From the NCBI GenBank assembly GCA_011525915.1, contig WYBM01000059.1:45359-109358 (forward strand): a stretch of 64,000 bases of DNA, given 5' to 3'. The DNA is from Ardenticatenaceae bacterium. Its GTDB lineage: Bacteria > Chloroflexota > Anaerolineae > Promineifilales > Promineifilaceae. How positions within the stretch are numbered: the first letter of the stretch is position 1; each line of letters opens with the position of its first letter. Below the pieces are notes generated by a model, which saw only the letters and a program-made list of their open reading frames with translations, was not told where the DNA came from and ran no database searches. Made by a program: the position numbers and the translations under genes. Shown piece by piece: positions 9,068 through 16,863 of the stretch.

Positions 9068-10293
9068 CACTTTAATTTGTACCGGTCTACAATTGCTTCC
9101 ATTTGCTGGGCCAGGGAGGTAAGTTCCTGTGCAGAAATCTCTACCTGCCGGGTGGAAGCCAGGTTTTGTATGGTGGCCTGGTTGATATTGTGCATGGCCT
9201 GGGCCAGTTGTTCCATACCCGTCATTTGTTGTTGGGCACTGGCCACAATTTGCTGGGCGGCGTTGGCGCTTTCCGCAATGCTGGCGGCCAATTGTTGAAT
9301 GGCCGTGCCTGTTTGCCCCGTGAGCTGTACCCCGGCCTCTACACCTTTGTTGCCTTCTTCAGTGGCCATAACAGCCTTGTTGGTGGCCCGCTGAATCTCG
9401 TTGAGGATGGCTTTTACCTGGGCGGTGGCTTGTTTGGACTGCTCTGCCAGGTTGCGCACTTCTACGGCGACAACGGCAAACCCCTTGCCGTGTTCGCCCG
9501 CCCGGGCGGCTTCTACAGAGGCGTTGAGCGCCAACAGGTTGCTTTGTGAGGCGATCTCATTGACAGTGGTGGTGATTTCACCGATTTGCTGGGTCTGCTC
9601 GCTGAGCACCAGAATGTTTTCAGCGATGCCATCTACTAACTCTTTGATCTGATCCATGCTGCCGATGGTTTTGCTGACGGCTTCCTGCCCCACCTGCGAC
9701 ACATCGCGGGTGTACTGCGCCTGTTCAGCCACCTGCTGCGCCTTTTGGAAGGCTTGCTCCGCAATGGCCCGTACTTCATCAATGGTGGTGGAGGTCTGGG
9801 CGATGGCCGAGGAGTTTTCAGTGGCTGAAGAGGCTTGTTGTGACGTGGCTGCCAAAATCTCAGCGGCGCCAACGGAGATGTTCCCACTGGCGTCACGAAT
9901 CTGGTTAGTGATGCGGGTCAGGCTTTCCACCATACCGTTGAGGTTTTGGCCCAGGGTACTCAAATCATCTTCGGCGCCATTGACGGCGAGCCGGGCGGTG
10001 AGATCGCCGGTGGCCACCAGCTCAATAAAGCGGTTGTAGTCGTTAACGGTGGTTTCTATGGCGGCCCTGGCCTGAGTGATATTGCGGACGATGATGTAAC
10101 CGAGGCTGACGGCAATGAACAGGGTGAGGAGTACGGCCGTGACCATAAACACCGTCGCTTGCTGCACTGCTGCCGCGCTGCCGCCAACAGCTTTGATCTG
10201 CCAGATGCTCACGGCCGTGATCCCGATCAATGACAACGTAAAAACGGTGATCAACAAAAATAAACTGTTTCGGGTGTTGGTGTTTTTCAACAT
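9067..10293 (-). CDS. Methyl-accepting chemotaxis protein without a sensory ectodomain
   Basis: The 408-residue receptor has two membrane segments (about residues 11-29 and 44-70) separated by about 15 residues, so there is no room for a periplasmic ligand-binding domain. A HAMP domain follows, then a long coiled-coil signalling domain with the conserved hairpin tip containing EIASQSNLLALNASVEAARA and the glycines of EHGKGFAVVA. It forms the receptor lattice with CheW and CheA. A receptor of this shape probably senses membrane state or a partner protein, not a soluble ligand. It is encoded between a cheW and cheA and overlaps cheA by one base. Confidence 0.93.
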   Translation of the reverse strand: MLKNTNTRNSLFLLITVFTLSLIGITAVSIWQIKAVGGSAAAVQQATVFMVTAVLLTLFIAVSLGYIIVRNITQARAAIETTVNDYNRFIELVATGDLTARLAVNGAEDDLSTLGQNLNGMVESLTRITNQIRDASGNISVGAAEILAATSQQASSATENSSAIAQTSTTIDEVRAIAEQAFQKAQQVAEQAQYTRDVSQVGQEAVSKTIGSMDQIKELVDGIAENILVLSEQTQQIGEITTTVNEIASQSNLLALNASVEAARAGEHGKGFAVVAVEVRNLAEQSKQATAQVKAILNEIQRATNKAVMATEEGNKGVEAGVQLTGQTGTAIQQLAASIAESANAAQQIVASAQQQMTGMEQLAQAMHNINQATIQNLASTRQVEISAQELTSLAQQMEAIVDRYKLK

Positions 10294-10332
10294 AGTGATA
10301 TGGAAGACTGGAGAGTGACCTGCCTCTACCCT

Positions 10333-10893
10333 CTAATTTCCCATCTCCTCATTCACAATCAGGGCACTATCAGCTAAAAGAGCATGGATATCAAGGACCG
10401 CCACCAGGCCGGGGGCAATGCCGCGGGTAAAAGCGGCCGACAACGGTGGGTTCAGTTCGTTTTCATAAACCAGACGGACGTCGTCAATAGCGTCAACCAG
10501 AAAAGCGACTTCTAAATCATGGACGGCCGTGACCACAATATGGCTCTGTGGCCGAATATCACCTGTAGACCGCCCCAACAAAGCCCGCAAATCCAAAATA
10601 GAAAGGAAACGGCCGCGCGCGCTGAAAATCCCAACCACAAAGTCTGGGGTCCGGGGTACGGGCGTCACAGGTTGCATGGGGTAGATTTCCAAAACTTGAG
10701 TCACATCAATGCCATAGCGTTCGTCACCCAACTGGAAGACCAGCAGGTTTACCACGGCGCCTTGAACCTCCTCATCCAAAGGGCGAGCCAGTTCGTCTGC
10801 GCGCCGCGCCAGAATATGGGCCACCTGTTCGGGGCTGAATTCCGGGTCAGCGACTGTCCAGGGGGGTGTGGGTCCAGGGTGCTGCTTCTTCAT
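10333..10893 (-). CDS. cheW: CheW-type coupling protein (second copy)
   Basis: The 186-residue protein has a Pro-rich N-terminal extension of about 45 residues and then a CheW domain: VVNLLVFQLGDERYGIDV, EIYPMQPVTPVPRTP, GIFSARGRFLSILDLR and a VVTAVHDLEVAFLVD core. It tethers CheA to the receptor. The extension is not standard for CheW. It lies between cheR-TPR and mcp. The equivalent gene in Wsp operons is wspD, also placed behind the CheR-TPR gene. Confidence 0.92.
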   Translation of the reverse strand: MKKQHPGPTPPWTVADPEFSPEQVAHILARRADELARPLDEEVQGAVVNLLVFQLGDERYGIDVTQVLEIYPMQPVTPVPRTPDFVVGIFSARGRFLSILDLRALLGRSTGDIRPQSHIVVTAVHDLEVAFLVDAIDDVRLVYENELNPPLSAAFTRGIAPGLVAVLDIHALLADSALIVNEEMGN

Positions 10894-10956
10894 GATAACA
10901 TGTGAGATAAAAGATTAGAGATCGGGTAGACCACCACCACGCTCTAAACGCTGGTC

Positions 10957-12474
10957 TCAACTTTCGTTTTCCAATTCTGCCAATAACTGCCGGGCGGCTT
11001 CTGCCAACCGGCGCCCACTGGTGTGACCTGAATCGGGAATGATTTTGTCAGCCGGCCACGCCTGGATGCGGTTGATGACGGCTTTCAGGGCCCGCTGCGC
11101 TAGGTCAGCCTGTGACCGTTTTTTGTAGAGAATGGCCAGGTTGAAGTAGGCCAACGGCCGTTCCTGGTCCAGATAGACTACTTTTTTTAAGTTACTAATG
11201 GCTAATTCCAACTGACCTTCGTGTTCTTCTATCATGGCGAGTATGTAATATACCTCCGGCAACAACGGATCAACCGTCATGGCCTTTTGGCACCAGGCCC
11301 GTGCTTGGTGCCACTGGCCCAGATCGGCATAAGCACGGGCAAGCAGACAATGGGCAGCCGCAAACTGGGTGTTGGCCGCCACATAATCTTCTAACAAGGT
11401 AATAGCTGGTTCAACACGGCCGTGGCTTAACAACTGCCGGGCCTCTTCATAGCCGCTGCCATTTGTGGTGGGGGGTGAGTGTAAAGGCAGTGGAGGCAGC
11501 AGATCAGTACGGCGGGGAGGCTTGACAGCCGGTTTGGCCGGGGCAGGTGGGCGGGTGAGAGGGGGCTTAACGGCCGGCCGGGCCGTCAACTTTTGGTAGA
11601 GCAGCGCACCCTGGATCATGTGCCCGGTGAACTCCTTGTAAATCTCTACCGATGGTTCAGCATGGCCCACAACCAGCCAGCCACCTTCCACCAATGCCTG
11701 GTAGAACTGGTTGACAATACGGCGTGTGGTCATGGGCTCAAAGTAAATAGTGACGTTCCGGCAGATAATCAAGTCCATAAAGACGGTATTGTTGATGACG
11801 GCCGGGAAATCGTCATCAATAAGATTGTGGGGAGCAAACGTCACCATGCGGCGCAGGTCGTCGTGCAGTTGGTAGCCGCTGCCGCAGGGGGCGAAGTAAA
11901 GAGGCCGCACTACCTTGGCGCGGCTCTCCCGAAATGACCAGTCAGAGTAAATGGCCTGCTGCGCCTGTTTCAGCGATTCTTCGTTGATGTCTGTCGCCAG
12001 GATCAGGATGCGCCATTGGGCGATGTCTGGAATGAGTTCGCGCAGCAAGATGGCCAGGGAATAGGGCTCCTCGCCGGTAGAGCAGCCGGCGCTCCAGATG
12101 CGCAGCTGTGGGTTCACGGCCGTGCCCAGTTTGGCCACCATCTCGCGTTTGCGGGCGATCAGGGCCGGTAATACCTGTGTGGCCAGGGCGTCAAACTGGG
12201 CGCTGTCCCGGAACAGATGGGTTTCGCCGACGGTCAGCAGGTTGATAAAACGTGCCCGTTCTCGCCGGGCCGCCGGGGTAGCATCATAACGCAAATACCG
12301 GTAATAAGCGTCAGGGTCATGGATGCCTTTGGGGGCATCCTGTAAGGCTTTGTCCAGAGCCAGTTCTAAGTCCCGCCGTTTTTTCTCAGGAAAAGACAGC
12401 CCACTATGAGCCTGAACCAGATCACGAAAACGCCAGTAAACGTCATCTTCCAACCAGAACGGGGCGGTCTTCAT
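10957..12474 (-). CDS. cheR: Chemotaxis protein methyltransferase CheR with C-terminal TPR repeats
   Basis: This 505-residue protein methylates receptor glutamates with S-adenosylmethionine. The N-terminal helical domain has VGETHLFRDSAQF, the SAM-binding loop is IWSAGCSTGEEPYSLAI, and CRNVTIYF is the usual CheR signature. A Pro-rich linker (about 300-345) leads to several tetratricopeptide repeats (about 345-480), as in WspC and FrzF-type CheR. ATG 12474 forms an ATGA overlap with the preceding cheW stop and has caggag about 8 bases upstream, so I prefer it to ATG 12501. TPR domains in this family usually direct the enzyme to a specific receptor or partner. Confidence 0.93.
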   Translation of the reverse strand: MKTAPFWLEDDVYWRFRDLVQAHSGLSFPEKKRRDLELALDKALQDAPKGIHDPDAYYRYLRYDATPAARRERARFINLLTVGETHLFRDSAQFDALATQVLPALIARKREMVAKLGTAVNPQLRIWSAGCSTGEEPYSLAILLRELIPDIAQWRILILATDINEESLKQAQQAIYSDWSFRESRAKVVRPLYFAPCGSGYQLHDDLRRMVTFAPHNLIDDDFPAVINNTVFMDLIICRNVTIYFEPMTTRRIVNQFYQALVEGGWLVVGHAEPSVEIYKEFTGHMIQGALLYQKLTARPAVKPPLTRPPAPAKPAVKPPRRTDLLPPLPLHSPPTTNGSGYEEARQLLSHGRVEPAITLLEDYVAANTQFAAAHCLLARAYADLGQWHQARAWCQKAMTVDPLLPEVYYILAMIEEHEGQLELAISNLKKVVYLDQERPLAYFNLAILYKKRSQADLAQRALKAVINRIQAWPADKIIPDSGHTSGRRLAEAARQLLAELENES

Positions 12475-13037
12475 GAGATGGCTCCTGAAGTCAAAGTCCA
12501 TTGCCTGGCGTTCTGAGCATTGCGCTGTGGCCGATTGGCGCTTGGCAGCAGGCGGGCCAGTTGGGTTCGCTCTTCCTGGCTCAGCACATGTTGCACCTCC
12601 AGTACCGGCACTACTGCCTGCCCCACCTGGACCACTTCACGCAGATAGGTGGTTGGCACTTTGATGTCAGTGGGGATGGGGGCGTCTACTGGGGTCACCG
12701 TAACCACATCGTCCACCGCATCTACCACCAGGGCCAGGGTACGGCCGTAAGCCTCTGCCAGGATCATAGGTGTGCGCAAATGGTAAGGGGCGCATTCCAG
12801 GCCAAAACGTACTCGCAAATCAACAACCGGCACAATCTGGCCATGCACGTTAATAGCCCCCTGAATGCCCCGGGGCAGTTGGGGTAAATGGGTGATGGCG
12901 ACGATCTCGATGATTTGGGTTACAACCATGATAGGCATGCCATACAATTGTTTGCCCAGACGAAACGTAAGGATAGTTTCACTGCCTGGAAGGGCCGTTC
13001 CCACAGATTGAGCAGATTCAATACCTTTCTTTTTCAT
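12471..13037 (-). CDS. cheW: CheW-type coupling protein (first gene of the chemosensory operon)
   Basis: The 188-residue CheW protein contains ILTFRLGKQLYGMPIMVV, THLPQLPRGIQGAINVHG, IVPVVDLRVRF and a LALVVDAVDDVVTV core. The start ATG 13037 has an aggtg ribosome site 6 bases upstream; the longer frame from 13076 has none and gives an unlikely N-terminus. It overlaps cheR by four bases. In a Wsp-type layout it corresponds to WspB, with the 10333-10893 copy as WspD. Two CheW proteins may give two receptor-kinase arrangements. Confidence 0.93.
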   Translation of the reverse strand: MKKKGIESAQSVGTALPGSETILTFRLGKQLYGMPIMVVTQIIEIVAITHLPQLPRGIQGAINVHGQIVPVVDLRVRFGLECAPYHLRTPMILAEAYGRTLALVVDAVDDVVTVTPVDAPIPTDIKVPTTYLREVVQVGQAVVPVLEVQHVLSQEERTQLARLLPSANRPQRNAQNARQWTLTSGAIS

Positions 13038-13060
13038 GTTACACCTGCATGGGTTGTAGG

Positions 13061-13216
13061 TTAGTGATCGCAACACAAGATGATAACATTGGCATCATCT
13101 GCTTGCTCACTGACGCGCAGAGGGAAGGCGCGCACTTCTACCTGGCACTCTGCTTGTAGACCCGGCTGGTTTTGCCTGTCAACAAACACCTTGACCCACC
13201 AAACCTTTGGGGTCTA
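13061..13216 (-). pseudogene. Possible remnant of a PAS-like domain gene
   Basis: The minus frame between 13216 and the TAA at 13061 reads like a protein end: WWVKVFVDRQ, then ECQVEVRAFPLR and VIILCCDH. This resembles the last strands of a PAS domain. No good start codon exists apart from an internal GTG. The next upstream stretch (GKIARLDPK) sits in another frame and is soon stopped. It lies just ahead of the first cheW and may be a decayed sensor gene of that operon. The rest of the 13038-13499 gap shows no convincing gene. Confidence 0.3.
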
Positions 13217-13499
13217 ACCGCGCAATCTTCCCAACAACCGTTACTACCTACGGGCGATGTTCAGATTACGGCGAAAGCACAATGGTTTTAACCATCTACC
13301 ATGACACAGTATGCGCTTTCGCTCGTGTAAACTCCGGCTTTGTGTGTCATGTTTATTGCCAACCTTCACCGGGATTTACCGTATTACACATTGATAATTA
13401 TAGAGGAGGATGACCATACTGTAGACCCGCTTGTTGTACTAGGACTGAGGTGCTACCTGGTCGGGTCTGTGATAGACTTGACACAAATTTTGGAAAGAG

Positions 13500-15254
13500 A
13501 TGATGACAGTATCTGAAAAGGAGCAATGGCAACAGGCCAACGGCCGTGTACCCGCCCATGACAATGGCGGTTCATCATCCTTGCCGCCACCGGTTGGCCA
13601 TGAGTCCTCGTTGATGGCTCCCTTTCAGACTCACGGCCGTTACCGGCGGATCCTCGTCTTTTTTGGTGGCGTTATTCTGCAAATTGTGTGGTGGGATTTG
13701 TTGGTAGCCCGGCTGCCACTGGCGGGTGATTGGGTACGCAGACGACGGCCGTGGCGTATGCGCACTGTCTCCCGCCGCTTCCGAGGGCTGGCGCTGGAAA
13801 TGGGCGGCGTCATGATTAAATTGGGCCAGTTCCTCAGTGCCCGTGTAGATGTGCTGCCGCCAGAGGTAACCGATGAACTTAAAGGGCTGCAAGATGAGGT
13901 GCCTTCAGAACCCACCTGGCGCATATTAGCTGTTTTAGGCGCCGAACTGCCTGATTACGAACGGCGCTTTGCCCGCATCGAAGAGACCCCCCTGGCGGCC
14001 GCCTCGTTAGGTCAGGCCCACCGCGCCTGGTTGCAAACGAGCCACGGGCTTCAGCCGGTGGTGATCAAAATTCAGCGGCCAGATATTGAACATGTGGTGC
14101 GTACAGACCTGGATGCGCTGCGGGTGGTGGCGCGCTGGACCATGCGTTACAAACCTATTCGCCGACGCGCCAATGTACCGGCATTGCTGGAAGAGTTCTC
14201 CCGTACTTTGTGGGAAGAGTTGGATTATGAAGCGGAAGCGGCCAATGCAGAGCGTTTTGCCACAATGTATGCAGACAGCAGTCGTGTCTATATTCCGGCT
14301 GTCTTCCGGCAGCATTCCACAAAACGGGTGATTGTGTTGGAAAATGTAGAGGCCATCAAGATTACAGATGTAGCCGGCATGCAGGCGGTGGGCATTGACC
14401 CCAAACAGGTAGCAGAAACGCTGCTGGATACCTATTTCCAGCAGATATTTCAAGAAGGTTTTTTTCATGCAGATCCACACCCTGGCAACCTGTTTGTGCA
14501 GCCGCGAGAAGACCTGCCCTGGGGTATTTCTGAAAACGGGGAAGGGCCAAAGCTGGCCAGGCCATTTTGGCTGATCTTTGTGGATTTTGGCATGATAGGG
14601 CATGTGCCTGACCTGATCGGTGGTAATTTGCGAAAAGTGCTGGTGAGTGTCGTGCAAAAAGACGGTCGTCAACTGACCGAAGCCTATGCTAACCTGGGCT
14701 TTTTCTTGCCCGATGCTGACCTGGATCGTATTTCCCAGGCGCAAACGGTCATTTTAGAGCGCATCTGGGGGCGCAGTTTACTAGAACTGGCCCGGCCTGA
14801 CCCCCAAGAGGTACAGGAGTTGGGCCGTGAGTTCCGTGATTTACTGTTTGAATTTCCCATCCAAGTGCCGCAAGATTTTATCTACCTGGGGCGAGCGGTA
14901 GGCATGGTATCTGGGTTGGTGTCACAGTTAGATGAGGAGATCAATCCCTGGCACTTCTTTGAAAAGTATGGGGAAGCGTTGTTAAAAGAACAACAAGCGC
15001 AGGTCTTTACCATGAGCACCGCCTGGGAGGCGATACGGCCGTACTTTACCACACCGTCTCGCGTCCAGCGTTTGCTGGCTATGGCCGAACAGGGGCAGCT
15101 GCGGGTGCAGTCTGACCGTGAAATGCTTAAACGGTATGACAAAATCGAAAAGCGCATCGGCCAGCTTGGCTGGAGCATCCTCGGTGCTGCCAGCATTCTT
15201 TCAGCTACCCTGCTCTACCTACAACGAAACAAAAAAGAGCCTCCACAAGAGTAA
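13500..15254 (+). CDS. ABC1/AarF/UbiB-family atypical kinase
   Basis: The 584-residue protein has the family hallmarks: IKLGQFLSAR (the KxGQ motif), the Ala-rich loop AAASLGQAHR in place of a P-loop, the ATP-binding Lys in VVIKIQRP, GFFHADPHPGNLF and the metal-binding VDFGMIG. The C-terminus ends in a hydrophobic segment (about 558-576) that could anchor it in the membrane. UbiB/ADCK proteins support isoprenoid-quinone metabolism through an ATPase activity; the exact substrate here is unknown. Two Met codons open the frame (13500 and 13503). A 245-base gap with no gene precedes it, and the thioesterase and bioY follow on the same strand. Confidence 0.88.
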   Translation: MMTVSEKEQWQQANGRVPAHDNGGSSSLPPPVGHESSLMAPFQTHGRYRRILVFFGGVILQIVWWDLLVARLPLAGDWVRRRRPWRMRTVSRRFRGLALEMGGVMIKLGQFLSARVDVLPPEVTDELKGLQDEVPSEPTWRILAVLGAELPDYERRFARIEETPLAAASLGQAHRAWLQTSHGLQPVVIKIQRPDIEHVVRTDLDALRVVARWTMRYKPIRRRANVPALLEEFSRTLWEELDYEAEAANAERFATMYADSSRVYIPAVFRQHSTKRVIVLENVEAIKITDVAGMQAVGIDPKQVAETLLDTYFQQIFQEGFFHADPHPGNLFVQPREDLPWGISENGEGPKLARPFWLIFVDFGMIGHVPDLIGGNLRKVLVSVVQKDGRQLTEAYANLGFFLPDADLDRISQAQTVILERIWGRSLLELARPDPQEVQELGREFRDLLFEFPIQVPQDFIYLGRAVGMVSGLVSQLDEEINPWHFFEKYGEALLKEQQAQVFTMSTAWEAIRPYFTTPSRVQRLLAMAEQGQLRVQSDREMLKRYDKIEKRIGQLGWSILGAASILSATLLYLQRNKKEPPQE

Positions 15255-15293
15255 GGCGTTAAGTTTCATAAAAATGCTTGCAGCACCTGACCT

Positions 15294-15722
15294 ATGGATA
15301 TGATCAAAAAAAGCGACTTTCCTTTCTTCTTTCCGTTCCGCGTGCGCTATTCCGAGGTGGATGCTCAAGGGGTGGTGTTTAACGCCCATTACCTGACATA
15401 TTTTGACACGGCCGTGACAGAGTACCTGCGCTGGCGGAGCTACCATATCTGGCAGCAAGCGGCCGAAACCGGCTTTGACTTTCATACCGTCAAAAGTGTG
15501 GTGGAGTACCGTGCACCCCTCCATTTTGACGATGAGATTGAAGTGTATGTGCGGTTGGGGGGAAACGGCCGTAGTTCTCTTACCTGGCAGCTGGCCATAT
15601 GTCGTCAGAATGAAGACCAGGTATGTGCCAGTGGTGAAGTCATTTGGGTCTACGTGGATATGACCGCGCATAAAGCCTCCCGCATTCCAGAAGAGATCAT
15701 AACCCGCCTGCGGCCGGCCTGA
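15294..15722 (+). CDS. Hotdog-fold acyl-CoA thioesterase (YbgC/FadM type)
   Basis: The 142-residue protein matches the 4HBT family. It has VRYSEVDAQGVVFNAHYL, where the Asp is the usual catalytic residue, then YFDTAVTEYLR and a closing VWVYVDM-like strand. It should hydrolyse acyl-CoA thioesters in the cytosol. No clear ribosome site precedes ATG 15294 or the in-frame ATG 15300. It is 39 bases behind the UbiB-type gene and may be read with it. Confidence 0.85.
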   Translation: MDMIKKSDFPFFFPFRVRYSEVDAQGVVFNAHYLTYFDTAVTEYLRWRSYHIWQQAAETGFDFHTVKSVVEYRAPLHFDDEIEVYVRLGGNGRSSLTWQLAICRQNEDQVCASGEVIWVYVDMTAHKASRIPEEIITRLRPA

Positions 15723-15824
15723 GCGTTAGCCATTGACCTCTTTCCAGCCGGCAATTCCGTCACCAAACTCACCCTTTTGTGTTTATGGTTGTGGAAAACA
15801 AAACGAGGAAGTGGAGGAATAGCA

Positions 15825-16397
15825 ATGAATCTCAAAGTTACAAAAAACCGTTCGTTGGCTACGGCCGTGTGGCCGCAAAACAGCTTTGCCCGTGACGTGG
15901 TGCTGGTGCTGGTAGGGAGCTGGCTGGTAGCGCTGACAGCGCAAATAACCCTTCCCCTCTGGCCGGTGCCGGTGACAGGCCAGACGCTGGGTGTGCTGTT
16001 GGTGGCAGCCCTGTTGGGCGCCAGATTAGGTGCATACAGCCTGGCAGCTTACCTGTTTCAAGGGGCGGCAGGGCTGCCGTTTTTTGCAGGGGGCACAGCC
16101 GGCTTACCGGTATTGTTTGGGCCGACGGGCGGCTACCTGCTGGGTTTTGTGGCCGCGGCTTATGTGGTAGGTTCGCTGGCCGAACGTGGTTGGGACCGTC
16201 ACGGCCGTAGGTGCATCCTTATGATGGGGCTTGGCTCTGTACTCATTTACCTTTTTGGTGTCCCCTGGCTGGCTCGCTTTATTGGCTGGGAGATGGCGTT
16301 CACAAAAGGCATGGTTCCTTTTATGATCGGTGATACGTTAAAAGCAATCCTGGCCGCCATGCTCCTGCCAGCGGGGTGGAAGCTCTGGCAGCGGTAA
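15825..16397 (+). CDS. bioY: Biotin transporter substrate-binding subunit BioY
   Basis: The 190-residue membrane protein has about six hydrophobic segments and the BioY signature: LPLWPVPVTGQTLGVLL in the first third, then LFQGAAGLPFFAGG and FGPTGGYLLGF. It is the S component that binds biotin for an ECF transporter, or works alone. ATG 15825 follows ggagg at 15813-15817, which rules out the longer frame from 15777. No bioM/bioN genes are adjacent, so the energising module must be shared or absent. Confidence 0.93.
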   Translation: MNLKVTKNRSLATAVWPQNSFARDVVLVLVGSWLVALTAQITLPLWPVPVTGQTLGVLLVAALLGARLGAYSLAAYLFQGAAGLPFFAGGTAGLPVLFGPTGGYLLGFVAAAYVVGSLAERGWDRHGRRCILMMGLGSVLIYLFGVPWLARFIGWEMAFTKGMVPFMIGDTLKAILAAMLLPAGWKLWQR

Positions 16398-16494
16398 GCC
16401 TGCTACCCAGGCGCCTGGTTCGTGAAGGTGATGGTCCACCTGTTGTATCTGGCGGCATGCCTGCTCTCCAGACCATGAGTGCATTTATCACGAT

Positions 16495-16635
16495 ATGAAG
16501 TTCCATACCGGCCGTCGTCAATTTGAACGGCTACAGCACGAGGCCGAAAAGGCGCTGCAGCCGTTCGTGAATGGGAATGGTGAGGTTGCCTTCGACGCCC
16601 CTGCCCACATCATCACCGGCAGGGCGCGTGTCTAG
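16495..16635 (+). pseudogene. C-terminal remnant of a class I SAM-dependent methyltransferase
   Basis: A 46-codon frame from ATG 16495 to TAG 16635 ends in GEVAFDAPAHIITGRARV. This is the typical last strand pair of many SAM-dependent methyltransferases (Ala-His-Ile-hydrophobic-Thr-Gly). No SAM-binding domain is left upstream, where stops occur in the same frame. The rest of the 16398-16863 gap holds a hairpin (16680-16712) and the aspS leader, and no other gene. Confidence 0.45.
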
Positions 16636-16679
16636 GAACACTCGGCGTAGATACCTCAATTGCATAGTAATGGGTTTTG

Positions 16680-16712
16680 CCAGCAACTGCGAACAAGGTT
16701 TGCAGTTGCTGG
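16680..16712. other. Perfect 11-bp stem-loop in the bioY-aspS gap
   Basis: The arms ccagcaactgc (16680-16690) and gcagttgctgg (16702-16712) pair exactly around an 11-base loop. No T run follows, so it is not a standard terminator. It may be an mRNA processing or protective structure, or a leftover of the decayed gene just upstream. Confidence 0.5.
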
Positions 16713-16817
16713 CTGTCTTGCCGTTTCCCGCTCGTTATGAGAATTGCTGGTTCCTAAAGAACCCGGATTGTCACCCCTATGCCCCCATGATAAAATTCAC
16801 GGAGTTTGCCTGGTGAC

Positions 16818-16835
16818 ACAAATTGGCAAATTTGT
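16818..16835. promoter_or_regulatory. Short inverted repeat ahead of aspS
   Basis: The arms acaaatt and aatttgt are separated by four bases, 28 bases ahead of the aspS start. This may be an operator or a small leader hairpin. No T-box sequence accompanies it. Confidence 0.3.
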
Positions 16836-16863
16836 CCACACAAAGGTGAATAAAGGGAAGAGT

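Noticed and set aside
16744..16863. T-box leader ahead of aspS
   Set aside because: No T-box consensus sequence is present; only a short 7-bp inverted repeat can be seen.
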